Source of the DNA: an uncultured Flavobacteriaceae bacterium
GTDB taxonomy: Bacteria; Bacteroidota; Bacteroidia; Flavobacteriales; Flavobacteriaceae
Assembly (NCBI GenBank): GCA_947502635.1
Contig: CANNAN010000009.1
Span: forward strand, 124,001-188,000
Direction of reading: 5' to 3'
Length of the DNA: 64,000 bases
Notes under the pieces: generated by a model
The model's input: the letters and a program-made list of their open reading frames with translations, nothing else
Databases searched by the model: none
What the model was told of the DNA's origin: nothing
Translations under genes and position numbers: made by a program
In this document: in pieces, positions 52,456-63,577 of the stretch
Position numbering within the stretch: the stretch's first letter is position 1
Layout: each line of letters opens with the position of its first letter

Positions 52456-54330
52456 ATGAATACTCCTCACTTATTTAAAATATTAAAAATGAAAACATTA
52501 AAATTATTTAACGCGATAGTAGCAAAAACATCAAACGAAAAACCATACATCTCAGAAGATGGATTCATAATTGAATCAAATGCACTTTGGGCAAAAGACA
52601 AGATTATCGCCTTTTTTAAAAATGAAAAATTAAACGGTAACGGTTTAAATAAGACATTTCATAAATCTTGGTCTAAGATCAAAGAAAGTACACAGCATGA
52701 ATTATTCTTAGATCAAATTTCTCATTACATATCTACTTATGCAAGTGATTTTCAGGATGAAGTTTACATCCCTAAAGAAGTCTTGAATATTCCAGAAATA
52801 AAGCTAGTTTATAAGATAATTAAAGCATATTCTATTGATGAAATGAAGCAAAAGTGTTTGTTTATGCTTCAATCTGGTATGGCATTGAAAGAAGATACGG
52901 TAAACGATCTTATTTTAGTATTAGTTGATGAGTTAGGCTATACATTTACAGGAAAAGAGGGCATTAAGAATAAAGAAGCTATTGTAAAATTAGCCGAATA
53001 CTATAATATATACCCAGAAAGTGCAGTTGAATTTTTTAGATACATTATTTATAAAACAACAGATACTACATTATTAATAAAAAATGAAAAGTTAATTGAA
53101 TTGATTAAAAACAGTTCATATAACCCAACACAAGCCTTTGGCAGTTTTGGTCTAGAAAAACTTGCTAAAATCTTTAATAGATTCAAGCCTTTGTTCTTGG
53201 CTTTCAAAAATAGAGCACCAAAAACGATTAATAAAATAAGTAAACTTTCTAAAACACACCACAAGCCATTGGTTTCAAATCCGTTAAACGATGTGACTAA
53301 TACAATAATAACAGACAAAGATGTACATTGGTTAGATAACGCAACACCATTTGCTTTGTTTAAGGCTTTATCTGCTTGTTACAATAGAAAACAAGGGCAA
53401 GACGCCTTTTTGTATAAAATTAGAAATGGTAAGTCTTGGGTGAAATCTAGCGAAACCACAATTATAGACAACAAGAATAATCAATTTTTAAGCTTTATAA
53501 AGCAGAAAGCTAATCCATCTAAAAAAGAAATCAATGTTTTAGAAAATACAATTTACACAAAAAATTATATGTTTTTGTTAAACTATATAAAGCAACGATT
53601 TGATTTATCTGGCAAAACGATCTTTCTTCCAAAGAACATCAAGTATGCATTACCAACCTCGGAAAAAATGTATATAGGAAACATTCCTGTAGGAACACGT
53701 TTTTATGGTAAAAAATTAGCTATTGGCGTTTATTGGGAAAATGCTTGGGGAGCTCATGATTTGGATTTATCTGGTTTAAATATTGCTGGTAAAATAGGTT
53801 GGAATGCGACTTATAATCAACAAAAAGGTAATTTGATGTATTCTGGAGATATTACATCAGCGCCTGAAGGAGCTGTAGAATATTTGTATGCAAACAAAGG
53901 ACTTAATGCGCCAACGTTGATTCAAAACAATGTCTATTCAGGAAATGCAAATAGCGGCTACAAAATCATCATTGGTCAAGGAGATTCGGTTTCTAACGAT
54001 TTCATGATGAATCCAAACAATTTGTTTGCAGATATCAAATGTGAATCTGTACAAAAACAAACTATTTTAGGCCTGTTAATCCCGAAAAAGGAGGGAAAGC
54101 AATGCTTTGTGCTATTAAATTTTGGTGCGGGTCACGCTAGAGTTTCTGGTAATTCTGAAGTATCAAATTTAGCAACAAAAGCACTTTACCAGCAATGGAA
54201 TAAGCCATTATCGTTTGGTAAATTTATAAAGTCCTTGGGAGCAGAACTTGTTAATGATAGAACAGAAGCAGATTATGATTTTTCCTTAGAAACTTTAGAA
54301 AAAGATAGTTTTTTGGAGCCTTTTAGATAA
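52456..54330 (+). CDS. RtcB-island protein with helical repeats and TerD-like C-terminus
   Basis: A 624-residue soluble protein. ATG 52456 is the longest start; ATG 52489 (MKTLKLFNAIVAKT) may be the real one. Residues about 80-300 are helical repeats with KIFNRFKPLFLAFKNR and a basic segment KISKLSKTHHKPL, like HEAT/TROVE-type RNA-binding modules. Residues about 440-620 read RFYGKKLAIGVYWENAWGAH, DLDLSGLNIAGKIGW and GDITSAPEGAVEYLY, a pattern like TerD-family domains. It follows the tRNA-like leader under operator S2 and precedes rtcB. I infer an RNA-binding or sensing role for the leader RNA; there is no proven function. Confidence 0.75.
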   Translation: MNTPHLFKILKMKTLKLFNAIVAKTSNEKPYISEDGFIIESNALWAKDKIIAFFKNEKLNGNGLNKTFHKSWSKIKESTQHELFLDQISHYISTYASDFQDEVYIPKEVLNIPEIKLVYKIIKAYSIDEMKQKCLFMLQSGMALKEDTVNDLILVLVDELGYTFTGKEGIKNKEAIVKLAEYYNIYPESAVEFFRYIIYKTTDTTLLIKNEKLIELIKNSSYNPTQAFGSFGLEKLAKIFNRFKPLFLAFKNRAPKTINKISKLSKTHHKPLVSNPLNDVTNTIITDKDVHWLDNATPFALFKALSACYNRKQGQDAFLYKIRNGKSWVKSSETTIIDNKNNQFLSFIKQKANPSKKEINVLENTIYTKNYMFLLNYIKQRFDLSGKTIFLPKNIKYALPTSEKMYIGNIPVGTRFYGKKLAIGVYWENAWGAHDLDLSGLNIAGKIGWNATYNQQKGNLMYSGDITSAPEGAVEYLYANKGLNAPTLIQNNVYSGNANSGYKIIIGQGDSVSNDFMMNPNNLFADIKCESVQKQTILGLLIPKKEGKQCFVLLNFGAGHARVSGNSEVSNLATKALYQQWNKPLSFGKFIKSLGAELVNDRTEADYDFSLETLEKDSFLEPFR

Positions 54331-54350
54331 AAAAATCTAAATAAAAAAAT

Positions 54351-54386
54351 TACGCAGAAAGACTGCGCAATATGCTATAATATTTG
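54351..54386 (+). promoter_or_regulatory. Operator-promoter S3 upstream of rtcB
   Basis: TACGCAGAAAGACTGCGCA (54351-54369), then TTTG at 54383, spacing 14 bp. The same 19-bp inverted repeat and geometry occur at S1 and S2, which defines a regulon. Position over the -33 region fits a repressor or activator dimer. Confidence 0.8.
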
Positions 54387-54394
54387 TAGCGTAA

Positions 54395-56235
<1,841 letters not shown>

Positions 56236-56291
56236 TCAAACCAGATAGAACAAGAAGTCTTATCATTTCAAAATGTTCACAAGAAAAAAAG

Positions 56292-56325
56292 CCCCCGAGT
56301 ACTTTTAGCACTCGGGGTCTTTTAT
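56292..56325. terminator. Terminator after the rtcB operon
   Basis: CCCCGAGT - 9-nt loop - ACTCGGGG followed by TCTTTTATTT; A-runs on the other side make it bidirectional, serving also the 56374 gene. Confidence 0.9.
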
Positions 56326-56373
56326 TTAGAACTAGACAAGTGAACACCTTCTCCTTTAAAACGGTATAACCAA

Positions 56374-57897
56374 CTAGTAAAAAAGCACCTTTTTAACGAA
56401 AGACTCACCTCTTAAAAGACCTTTTATTACATAAATACCTTTCAAATTTTTTGTTGTTTTCCATTCAATTTTTGAAGTTCCTTCAATTATTTTAGAAGGC
56501 ATTGTTTCGATTAACCTGCCCGACAAATCATATAATCTAGCTTCTAGAACACCTTTATTATTTGTTTTATTATTAAAGGTTATTTTACCTTCTAGAGTTA
56601 AATTATTAATTGATACATTTTCATCATCGCCAACTGCAATCGTTTTTTCTTCGCTTCTTTTCGATGAATTTTTTTTGGTTACGTTAACATTTACAACAAA
56701 CGTTTTACTATTATTTCCCTTGTAATCACCAACCTTTATAAATTTAGGAGAAAATGTGTAATTAGCATGTTCAAAAAATATAGCACGATTATCATTAGCT
56801 CTTGCAGGAAAAGAATAGAATAGATGCCATTCTGCCCTTATACCTTGATATTCGACGTTTTTAACTTTTACCCAAGAACCATTTTTAAATTCAGCAAGGT
56901 AAGCTTTTACGTCTCTTACATGATTTCTAGGATCCTTAACGTCTATAAACTGCCCTCTAACTTCATTTATTCTATTTAAATCATTTATTTGGGCCAATGC
57001 CTTATTACCATTAGACAGATTATAATAATCTACTACTATAGAAGGGCGATGCCCAAATTGGTACCATGCATTTACCGCTTTTACCCACACTCCTTTATTT
57101 GCTTCTTTAGATTTATTAATATCACCATTGTACGTTGGGGCATCTCCTGCAAAATGATTAATCGTTAAAATAGTTTTATGATCTACTCCTCTTTCTACAC
57201 GAAATTTATTTGCTTCTGCAAGCTCACTTACCTGACCTGCTCGAAACGGGTTTTGAGCAGTATGCCCAAATTCATATCGATACAAATCACTATTGTAATT
57301 TGTTTCAGTGAAAATAACCAACTGCTTGTCTTTATTCAACATTTCCTGAATAGTAGGATAGACATCAGATCCTGCTCCTCTTGGTTTACTAGCACTTTCA
57401 AAAGTTTTGTGATTATAGATAAATCGGGACATGTTTTTATAACCACCCCTCCGTCCAAAAAAAATATCATCTAAACCAGCTTTACCTAAATTAGGACCGC
57501 TTTGTATATGGAGCGTAATAACATCTAATGGATGATTTTCCAACCAATTTGCAATAATATTATTAAAATCCTTAGCATCCATCATACATGTATTTGGACT
57601 ACCATGCTTTAATCTAAGTTCACCGTTTACACGAAATATATCCACAGCTAAACTCCGAATACCGTCTTGTAATTGTTTTTGAATTCCCACATTTTGGTTT
57701 CCACCCCCAAGACAGCCAAAAAATCCACCAGGACCATCCGTTCTGTTATTATTAGCATTGTGTGTAATTAACCATGAAACTTCATCATATCTCCGTTGAG
57801 AATTTATGCTACTAGCTCCCTGAGCAAAGTTTTCAGCAATAAATATAAAATTCATAACTAAAAGCACTATTAATTTAATCTTGTTTACTTTTTTCAT
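56374..57897 (-). CDS. Secreted PI-PLC-like phosphodiesterase, T9SS-sorted
   Basis: A 507-residue exported protein. Signal peptide ending in AENFAQG. The catalytic TIM-barrel of PLC-like phosphodiesterases opens with YDEVSWLITHNANNNRT (first catalytic His) and continues GIQKQLQDGIRSLAVDIF and LRLKHGSPNTCMM (second His region), VITLHIQSG and IVVDYYNLSNGN. The C-terminus (from about 435, LTLEGKITFNNKTNNKGVLE to FVKKVLFY) is a T9SS-type sorting domain. It probably cleaves phosphatidylinositol or related lipid head groups outside the cell. Confidence 0.9.
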   Translation of the reverse strand: MKKVNKIKLIVLLVMNFIFIAENFAQGASSINSQRRYDEVSWLITHNANNNRTDGPGGFFGCLGGGNQNVGIQKQLQDGIRSLAVDIFRVNGELRLKHGSPNTCMMDAKDFNNIIANWLENHPLDVITLHIQSGPNLGKAGLDDIFFGRRGGYKNMSRFIYNHKTFESASKPRGAGSDVYPTIQEMLNKDKQLVIFTETNYNSDLYRYEFGHTAQNPFRAGQVSELAEANKFRVERGVDHKTILTINHFAGDAPTYNGDINKSKEANKGVWVKAVNAWYQFGHRPSIVVDYYNLSNGNKALAQINDLNRINEVRGQFIDVKDPRNHVRDVKAYLAEFKNGSWVKVKNVEYQGIRAEWHLFYSFPARANDNRAIFFEHANYTFSPKFIKVGDYKGNNSKTFVVNVNVTKKNSSKRSEEKTIAVGDDENVSINNLTLEGKITFNNKTNNKGVLEARLYDLSGRLIETMPSKIIEGTSKIEWKTTKNLKGIYVIKGLLRGESFVKKVLFY

Positions 57898-58243
57898 TTT
57901 TATAATTTTTAAATAGGTTATAATTGGGGTTTTACTGTACTTTCATACAGCTATAAGACAATAAAATCGTAGTACGGCTATGACACTTATTTGCCGATTT
58001 AACAATAACAAAACATGGTTAACACCTAGGAAACAAAATGAGTTGTTCTAAGAAATGTTAAGCACTCTTTTTTACAAAACAATAAAGGCAGGTTTTAAGA
58101 ATAACTATCGCCCTTTTCCTTTTCAAAACAGAAAGAAAAAACACTTTACCTGACTAAATCTTAATCTAAATGCGATAACAATTATTTAATAATTAGCATA
58201 AGCCTTAATGCTATTTATTTAATTTTTTTGAAGAAAATTGTTT
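57898..58243. other. Intergenic region, no gene seen
   Basis: A 346-bp divergent spacer. I see no coding frame, strong hairpin or consensus promoter, only a 15-bp AT palindrome AATTATTTAATAATT at 58180-58194 upstream of the sigma-factor gene. Confidence 0.5.
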
Positions 58244-58801
58244 ATGATTAAATTGCCAGAAGACATTGAATTATTTAAAAAGCTACAGGAAGAAGACAAT
58301 ACAGAATTCTTAAATATTATTTTTTTTAAATACCATGATTTACTATTAACTTTTGCTATATTTTTTTTAAATAAGGTCGATGCAGAAGAAATCGTATCAG
58401 ATATTTTTTTTCAATTATGGCAAAAAAGAAAACAAATACATATAAAAACAACACTTAAAGGCTACTTGTTATCAACGACACGCAATAAGTGTATCAACAC
58501 CTTAAAAAAACAACATGTTTTATTAGAACGTATTGCAAAATTAGATTATAGCACAATTGCTTATATCCCTATTAGCCCTGACAAATCCATAGAATATGAA
58601 GAAATTAAAAAATCAATAGACTTTTTTATTGAAAAACTCCCTTCAAAATGTAAACTAATTTTCAAATTAAGCAGAGAGAACAATCTTAGTTATAAAGAAA
58701 TAAGTAATGAATTAGACATCTCTATAAATACAGTAAACACACAAATGTACAGGGCTTTAAAATTTCTTAAAGAAAAAATTATTTTAGATAATATCTATTG
58801 A
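58244..58801 (+). CDS. ECF RNA polymerase sigma factor, Bacteroidota type
   Basis: A 185-residue sigma-70 family protein. Region 2: EDNTEFLNIIFFKYHDLLL, VDAEEIVSDIFFQLWQKRKQ. Region 4: LPSKCKLIFKLSRENNLSYK, EISNELDISINTVNTQMYRA. The ATG at 58244 is preferred to TTG at 58238. Most Bacteroidota relatives are paired with a FecR-type anti-sigma factor and a SusC transporter, but here no such genes follow, so it is an orphan within this window. Confidence 0.93.
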   Translation: MIKLPEDIELFKKLQEEDNTEFLNIIFFKYHDLLLTFAIFFLNKVDAEEIVSDIFFQLWQKRKQIHIKTTLKGYLLSTTRNKCINTLKKQHVLLERIAKLDYSTIAYIPISPDKSIEYEEIKKSIDFFIEKLPSKCKLIFKLSRENNLSYKEISNELDISINTVNTQMYRALKFLKEKIILDNIY

Positions 58802-59110
58802 TTTAATTCATGGTAAAACGTTAGCTATTATGATATTTCGAAGTGTTATAACATGCGTTCAATACAACAGAAAACTAATTATTTAAAAACCAAAAACTTA
58901 TACGCCCTTTTAGGATGAGCACAGTCTGAATCTATAGGTTATACATGATTCTTTTGTATAGCTTTACTTTGCTACTTTCAATGAAAAAATATTTTCATTT
59001 TAGTAATGCTCAAGGAGACAAATACCAATTTTATTAACCTTTGCTTAAAAACAAACTCGCTTTTACGTCGAACTCACGCTCATAGTAAAGTTTTAATGTC
59101 TAAAATAAAT
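58802..59110. other. Intergenic region, no gene seen
   Basis: A 309-bp spacer between the converging sigma-factor and Gre-like genes. I see no convincing frame, repeat or terminator hairpin in it. Confidence 0.5.
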
Positions 59111-59584
59111 TTATAGTATTTGTATAATCTGAAATCTTTGTTCTCTAAAAACAATAATATCATCAGTTTTTTTCCCAATCAATAACTGCCCAACAGGTGT
59201 ACTTGGAGAAATCGCATAAAATTTAACCCCATCAATAATTAATTCTCCAGCACTAATCGCAATAAAGTAATTAGCTTGAGATGTGAAGACAACACTTCCC
59301 AAACCTACTATTTTTAATGTTTGAGAGGCATCTATTTTAAATAGAACTTCTTTAATTTTTTGAATTTCAGCTAACTGATTTCCTGCTTTTTCACGTTCTA
59401 ACTGTAGCATAGCACGTCCTGTTTCATGTTTATCACCTGCACTACTTTTGGTTTCTGAAGTTAATGAAATCTGGATTTCATTTATCGTATTCTGTACAGT
59501 TTGATATCTATAATTTATAGCACCCAAACATTGTGAATAAAGGGCTTCTTTAATTTTTAACAGGTTTTCCATCATTCTTGGCAT
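59111..59584 (-). CDS. GreA/GreB-like factor
   Basis: A 157-residue protein with an N-terminal coiled coil (residues about 5-85, including ETKSSAGDKHETGRAMLQLE) and a C-terminal FKBP-like Gre domain (IVGLGSVVFTSQANYFIAIS, AISPSTPVGQLLIGKKTDD). Bacteroidota have such short Gre-like proteins, often misnamed as 3-oxoacyl-ACP synthase. It would bind RNA polymerase. The start at 59584 or the ATG pair at 59575 are both possible; either overlaps mtgA, so the genes are co-translated. Confidence 0.85.
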   Translation of the reverse strand: MPRMMENLLKIKEALYSQCLGAINYRYQTVQNTINEIQISLTSETKSSAGDKHETGRAMLQLEREKAGNQLAEIQKIKEVLFKIDASQTLKIVGLGSVVFTSQANYFIAISAGELIIDGVKFYAISPSTPVGQLLIGKKTDDIIVFREQRFQIIQIL

Positions 59585-60260
59585 AATCTAGTTTTCCAAA
59601 ATAATTCATTTGTTTTACAATCCAAGTCTTTCTTCCTTGAATATAGCTTGATGCTGGATTTGCTTTATACACCCTCGGGTTTGGTAAAATGGCTGCTATA
59701 GCGGCTGCTTCTAGTTGCGACAACTTACTTGCCGATTTTCTAAACCAATATTGAGATGCCGCTTCAGCGCCATAAATTCCATGACCCATTTCGATGCTGT
59801 TTAAATAAACTTCGATAATACGTTCTTTAGTCCATATCGACTCTATTAAAAAAGTAAAATAAACCTCTAACCCTTTACGAAACCAACTGCGTTGAGGCCA
59901 TAAAAAAACATTCTTTGCCGTTTGCTGACTTATGGTACTCGCGCCCTTTAAATTTTTACCTTTTTTATTATTCTTATAGGCTTTTTCAATAGCCTTTATA
60001 TCGAATCCATTATGAATTAAAAAATTTTGATCTTCGCTACAAATAACAGCTAATTGTAAGTTCTTGGAAATAGCATCAATTGAAACCCAATCATGTTTCC
60101 AAAATGTTTCTTTTTTAACATCCGATTTTTCAAAATATCTTATCACCATAAGTGGTGTTCCAGGAACAGGCACCCATTTATATAGAAAAACAAGCGCTAT
60201 AGACACTATAATAAACCACAGTACAATTTTAAATATGAATTTGAAAAAACGCTTTATCAA
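59550..60260 (-). CDS. mtgA: Monofunctional peptidoglycan transglycosylase
   Basis: A 236-residue GT51 enzyme polymerising lipid II into glycan strands. One N-terminal membrane anchor (residues 7-27). Then the GT51 motifs: ICSEDQNFLIHNGFD (catalytic Glu), KGASTISQQTAKNVFLWPQR, KERIIEVYLNSIEMGHGIYG, and AAAIAAILPNPRVYKA. No transpeptidase domain. It overlaps the Gre-like gene by 35 bp. Confidence 0.95.
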   Translation of the reverse strand: MIKRFFKFIFKIVLWFIIVSIALVFLYKWVPVPGTPLMVIRYFEKSDVKKETFWKHDWVSIDAISKNLQLAVICSEDQNFLIHNGFDIKAIEKAYKNNKKGKNLKGASTISQQTAKNVFLWPQRSWFRKGLEVYFTFLIESIWTKERIIEVYLNSIEMGHGIYGAEAASQYWFRKSASKLSQLEAAAIAAILPNPRVYKANPASSYIQGRKTWIVKQMNYFGKLDYAKNDGKPVKN

Positions 60261-60290
60261 CTTGAATATTTTACTTTTTAAGATTCCTTT

Positions 60291-61406
60291 TTACTCAGAA
60301 ATTAAATCTGCTAATTCCTTTCCAACCAAACTTCCAATAGCAACACCCATACCACCTAAACGAACACCACAAAACACATGATTTGATACTTGTTTTACAA
60401 CTGCTTTTTTCTGACTACCTAACCCCATGATGCCACTCCATCTGTGATCTATATCGAAACTAGTTTCTGGCAAAATAGTAGTTTTCAAAAGCGTTTCCAA
60501 TTTTTCTTGGATTAAACGCGTTTGATTAAACTCCATAGTCTCTTCGCCTTTAAAATCAAGATGTCGACCACCACCAAGCAAGATTCTATCATCAATATTT
60601 CTAAAATAATAATAGCCTTTATCCAAATGAAATGTACCTTTTATATGTAGGTTTTTAATAGGCTTAGTGATTAATACCTGAGCACGTGCTGGTTTTACAT
60701 TTCCATCTAATAATTGTGATGCAAAACCATTGGTGGCAATTAATAATTTAGATGTTGTAAATTCAAATTGATTGGTTTTTATTTTCACCGCATTAGCATC
60801 TTCTGAAAAATTTTTGACATTTATATTATTAAGAATTTTTATGTCCTTTTTTAATACTAATTGTGTCAGTGACACCATCATTTTCCCTGTATCAACTTGC
60901 CCTTCGTATTGATTGAAAATATATTTATCCTCTACGTTCTGAAATTTAAAACGATTCGGTTTTACACTAAACACAGAGTCTTCAAATATAGATTGAAGTA
61001 ACGTGTTAATATATTCTTTTTTTGAAAGACATTCTTCTAATAAATCATCTTCTTTTGTAAACAATTCATACCCTCCTAGTCCTTGATAATCGATTATTTT
61101 ATCCCCTAAAGTTCGGCGCAATAATTGCAAACCCATCACACGTTTTTTTACAAGCTCTAGGACGTCTGCTTCTGTATGCGACTTTAAATCATCAAGCATT
61201 TCGCTAAGACTCCCAAAACAAGCAAATCCAGCATTTTTAGTACTTGCACCCTGAGGCAAAACACCTTTTTCCAGTATTACGATATTAGCTTTAGGAAAAC
61301 GCTCCTTCAAACTTAAAGCACAGTTCAAACCAACAATACCACTGCCTACAATAGTAAAATCGATGTTAGTTAACCAGCTTTTAATTTCCCAATAGGATAA
61401 GTCCAT
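60291..61406 (-). CDS. FAD-dependent oxidoreductase (DAO/glycine oxidase type)
   Basis: A 371-residue flavoprotein. The N-terminal dinucleotide-binding motif is FTIVGSGIVGLNCALSLKER, followed by ASTKNAGFACFGSL. The substrate-domain signature near the end is HRWSGIMGLGSQKKAVV, and a C-terminal FAD segment reads CGVRLGGMGVAIGSLVGKEL. This is the DadA/ThiO/SoxA superfamily. The exact amine or amino-acid substrate is unknown. It is upstream of mtgA by 30 bp in the same direction. Confidence 0.93.
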   Translation of the reverse strand: MDLSYWEIKSWLTNIDFTIVGSGIVGLNCALSLKERFPKANIVILEKGVLPQGASTKNAGFACFGSLSEMLDDLKSHTEADVLELVKKRVMGLQLLRRTLGDKIIDYQGLGGYELFTKEDDLLEECLSKKEYINTLLQSIFEDSVFSVKPNRFKFQNVEDKYIFNQYEGQVDTGKMMVSLTQLVLKKDIKILNNINVKNFSEDANAVKIKTNQFEFTTSKLLIATNGFASQLLDGNVKPARAQVLITKPIKNLHIKGTFHLDKGYYYFRNIDDRILLGGGRHLDFKGEETMEFNQTRLIQEKLETLLKTTILPETSFDIDHRWSGIMGLGSQKKAVVKQVSNHVFCGVRLGGMGVAIGSLVGKELADLISE

Positions 61407-61575
61407 TTTACGAAGTTACTGCTTTCGTGTTAAGAATAGAAACCTTCCACTTACAACAGTATAAAAAAGATATAGTGTGGCGTGTTTTGTCTTCTTCTGG
61501 TTATTTTATTTATCGAACATATCTACATCTATTATCTCCAAATGGAAATGATCACCGCAAGAACAATCTAAATTC

Positions 61576-63495
61576 TCATAATTTTTCATCTAAAGGTATT
61601 TCAATAGTAACTATTGTACCTCTGTTAAGAGCGCTATCTATAACAAGCTCCCCTTTAAGTTGTCCCATTCTATTTTTAATATTGGAAAGCCCAATACCGT
61701 CTTGTACTTGTTTTACATTAAAGCCAACTCCATCATCTTCAAATAATAACTGAAATGTTTTTTCGTAAATAGTAAGATGCAAATCAATGTTTTTTGCATT
61801 GGCATGCTTTATAGCATTTGTAAATAGTTCTTGAATAATCTGGTAAATTTGTATTTTTATAACTTCAGATAAATCGTCTATTTCACCTTCAGGATGCGTT
61901 AAAAAAGTAATTGAAAAATCTACATTTTGTTGTATCCTTTGAATATATTCACGAATAAGTGTCGCAAAAGCATTTTCATTAAACTTCCTAGGGATAAGAT
62001 CATGAGAAATACTACGGACCAACTCATACGTTTCATCCACTTGAAGTATAATTTCCTCATCCTCTTTATTTAAACTATCCATGTTAGACATTCGCAATTT
62101 GATTCCTGCTAAATTACCTCCAATGCTATCATGTAATTGTTGAGCTATTCTGGTCCTTTCCTCTTGTTGCGCGCCTAGAGAGGTTTTGGCTAATTTTAGT
62201 TCCTGTTCGCCTAAAAGAGATGCTATTTTACGATTATTTAATTCTTTTTGTTTTGTATTCAGTTGATTTTGTGTCTGTAGTTTTTGATAGTAAACATATA
62301 GTAAAGCCAAAATAGGAATTAAAAGCGCCAAGAATCCATATAAAAATGCTTGCTTAATCGTTTTTTGACGATTTATTTCTTTCTCTTTCTGCAAAGTTTG
62401 GTATTTGTATTCCAAATCTTTAATAACTATGTTATTCTGTTGTTGTAAAACCTTATTAGAAACACTCAAATATTGAGTCAATAGATTATACGCATTTTTA
62501 TAATCACCTCTTGCATAAAAAACACGTCTCAAACCATTTATTATCTTTTTTTGAAGCTCAAAACGGTTCCATTGTACGGCATTAGTATAGGCCATAGAAA
62601 GTATTATTTGAGCATCTTCATACTTGCCAAGCTCTGTGTATATTTCACCAAAATTTAGCACTGCATCGATATAAAGGTCATAATAGTCATATTCCAAACT
62701 ACGATCCATAATATTCTTAAAAATATCTAAGGCATTATTTCGTTTTTCGTTTTTCCAAGCTATAATTCCCTTATATAATTCTATTTTTAGAATTAATTTT
62801 AAAGATTTTTCTGAGTTAACTAAGGCTTCGTCAAAAAACGCAATAGCTTCATCTATATTGCTTTGTGTATACCTCAAAACACCTAAGCAATAATTTGCCT
62901 GAGCAGTTAGCTCACTATCTTTATTGAATTTGGAACATTCTTGAAATAGCTCTTCTGCTTTTTTATAATCGTTTTTTTGAAAGTATACTTTTCCCAAGCC
63001 CAATTTTAACCATCCTATCTCTGGATAATTCAAAGGTTTTTTAACTATGGAAATACCTTCTATATAAGCTTTAAGAGCATTTTCATAAAGCCCATTCATA
63101 TACATTCCGTCACCTAGAAGCCTTTTGGACTTAATTTGATATGAATTATAATGACTTATTTTTCGCTCTGCATAGGAAATAATTGAGTCTATTTTTTTAG
63201 CGTAGAACACTATGGAATCTGTTGTTCCTGCATGAACATGTGTTATTCCAATATCATATATCAAATTTAGTTTTTTATTTATATCCGTTTCGTGTTTTAG
63301 TTGAAGATAAACGGAGTCTGGAATAATATTAGGCATATATCCAAAGGATTTAAAGTTAACCTTTTCTTGGCTAACAATTGTATTGGATACTATGAGTAGT
63401 AATATTAAGAAGCTTATAAAATGACCTTTATATTCTCGAAAAAGAAAAGGGTTCCTTCTATGGTGACTCAATATGGTATTGGTTTTAAATTTCAA
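61576..63495 (-). CDS. TPR sensor histidine kinase (NarL/DesK type)
   Basis: A 639-residue kinase. A signal or anchor segment (about 26-43) leads to a periplasmic TPR array (about 60-370; LGLGKVYFQKNDYKKAEELF, NYCLGVLRYTQSNIDEAIAF). A membrane helix follows (AFLYGFLALLIPILALLYVY), then a coiled coil, the HisKA_3 box RTRIAQQLHDSIGGNLAGIK with the phospho-His, and an HATPase_c domain (ELFTNAIKHANAKNIDLHL, DDGVGFNV, GIGLSNIKNRMGQLKGEL). It would phosphorylate a LuxR-type response regulator, which is not adjacent in this window. Confidence 0.94.
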   Translation of the reverse strand: MKFKTNTILSHHRRNPFLFREYKGHFISFLILLLIVSNTIVSQEKVNFKSFGYMPNIIPDSVYLQLKHETDINKKLNLIYDIGITHVHAGTTDSIVFYAKKIDSIISYAERKISHYNSYQIKSKRLLGDGMYMNGLYENALKAYIEGISIVKKPLNYPEIGWLKLGLGKVYFQKNDYKKAEELFQECSKFNKDSELTAQANYCLGVLRYTQSNIDEAIAFFDEALVNSEKSLKLILKIELYKGIIAWKNEKRNNALDIFKNIMDRSLEYDYYDLYIDAVLNFGEIYTELGKYEDAQIILSMAYTNAVQWNRFELQKKIINGLRRVFYARGDYKNAYNLLTQYLSVSNKVLQQQNNIVIKDLEYKYQTLQKEKEINRQKTIKQAFLYGFLALLIPILALLYVYYQKLQTQNQLNTKQKELNNRKIASLLGEQELKLAKTSLGAQQEERTRIAQQLHDSIGGNLAGIKLRMSNMDSLNKEDEEIILQVDETYELVRSISHDLIPRKFNENAFATLIREYIQRIQQNVDFSITFLTHPEGEIDDLSEVIKIQIYQIIQELFTNAIKHANAKNIDLHLTIYEKTFQLLFEDDGVGFNVKQVQDGIGLSNIKNRMGQLKGELVIDSALNRGTIVTIEIPLDEKL

Positions 63496-63545
63496 GTAAT
63501 TAGAATTGAAATCTGATTAAAAAACTATCGATATAGATTATAAAT

Positions 63546-63575
63546 AAAAACTCCGAAATTGCTTTCGGAGTTTTT
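63546..63575. terminator. Bidirectional terminator after accC
   Basis: AAAAACTCCGAAA-ttgc-TTTCGGAGTTTTT, a perfect 13-bp stem with A- and T-runs, just behind the accC stop. Confidence 0.92.
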
Positions 63576-63577
63576 AT

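Noticed and set aside
50423-54386. Sigma-54 promoters for an RtcR-type control of rtcB
   Set aside because: The shared 19-bp sites are inverted repeats and do not fit TGGCAY-N5-TTGC. Each is followed by a TTTG typical of the Bacteroidota housekeeping promoter, and no RtcR gene is seen.
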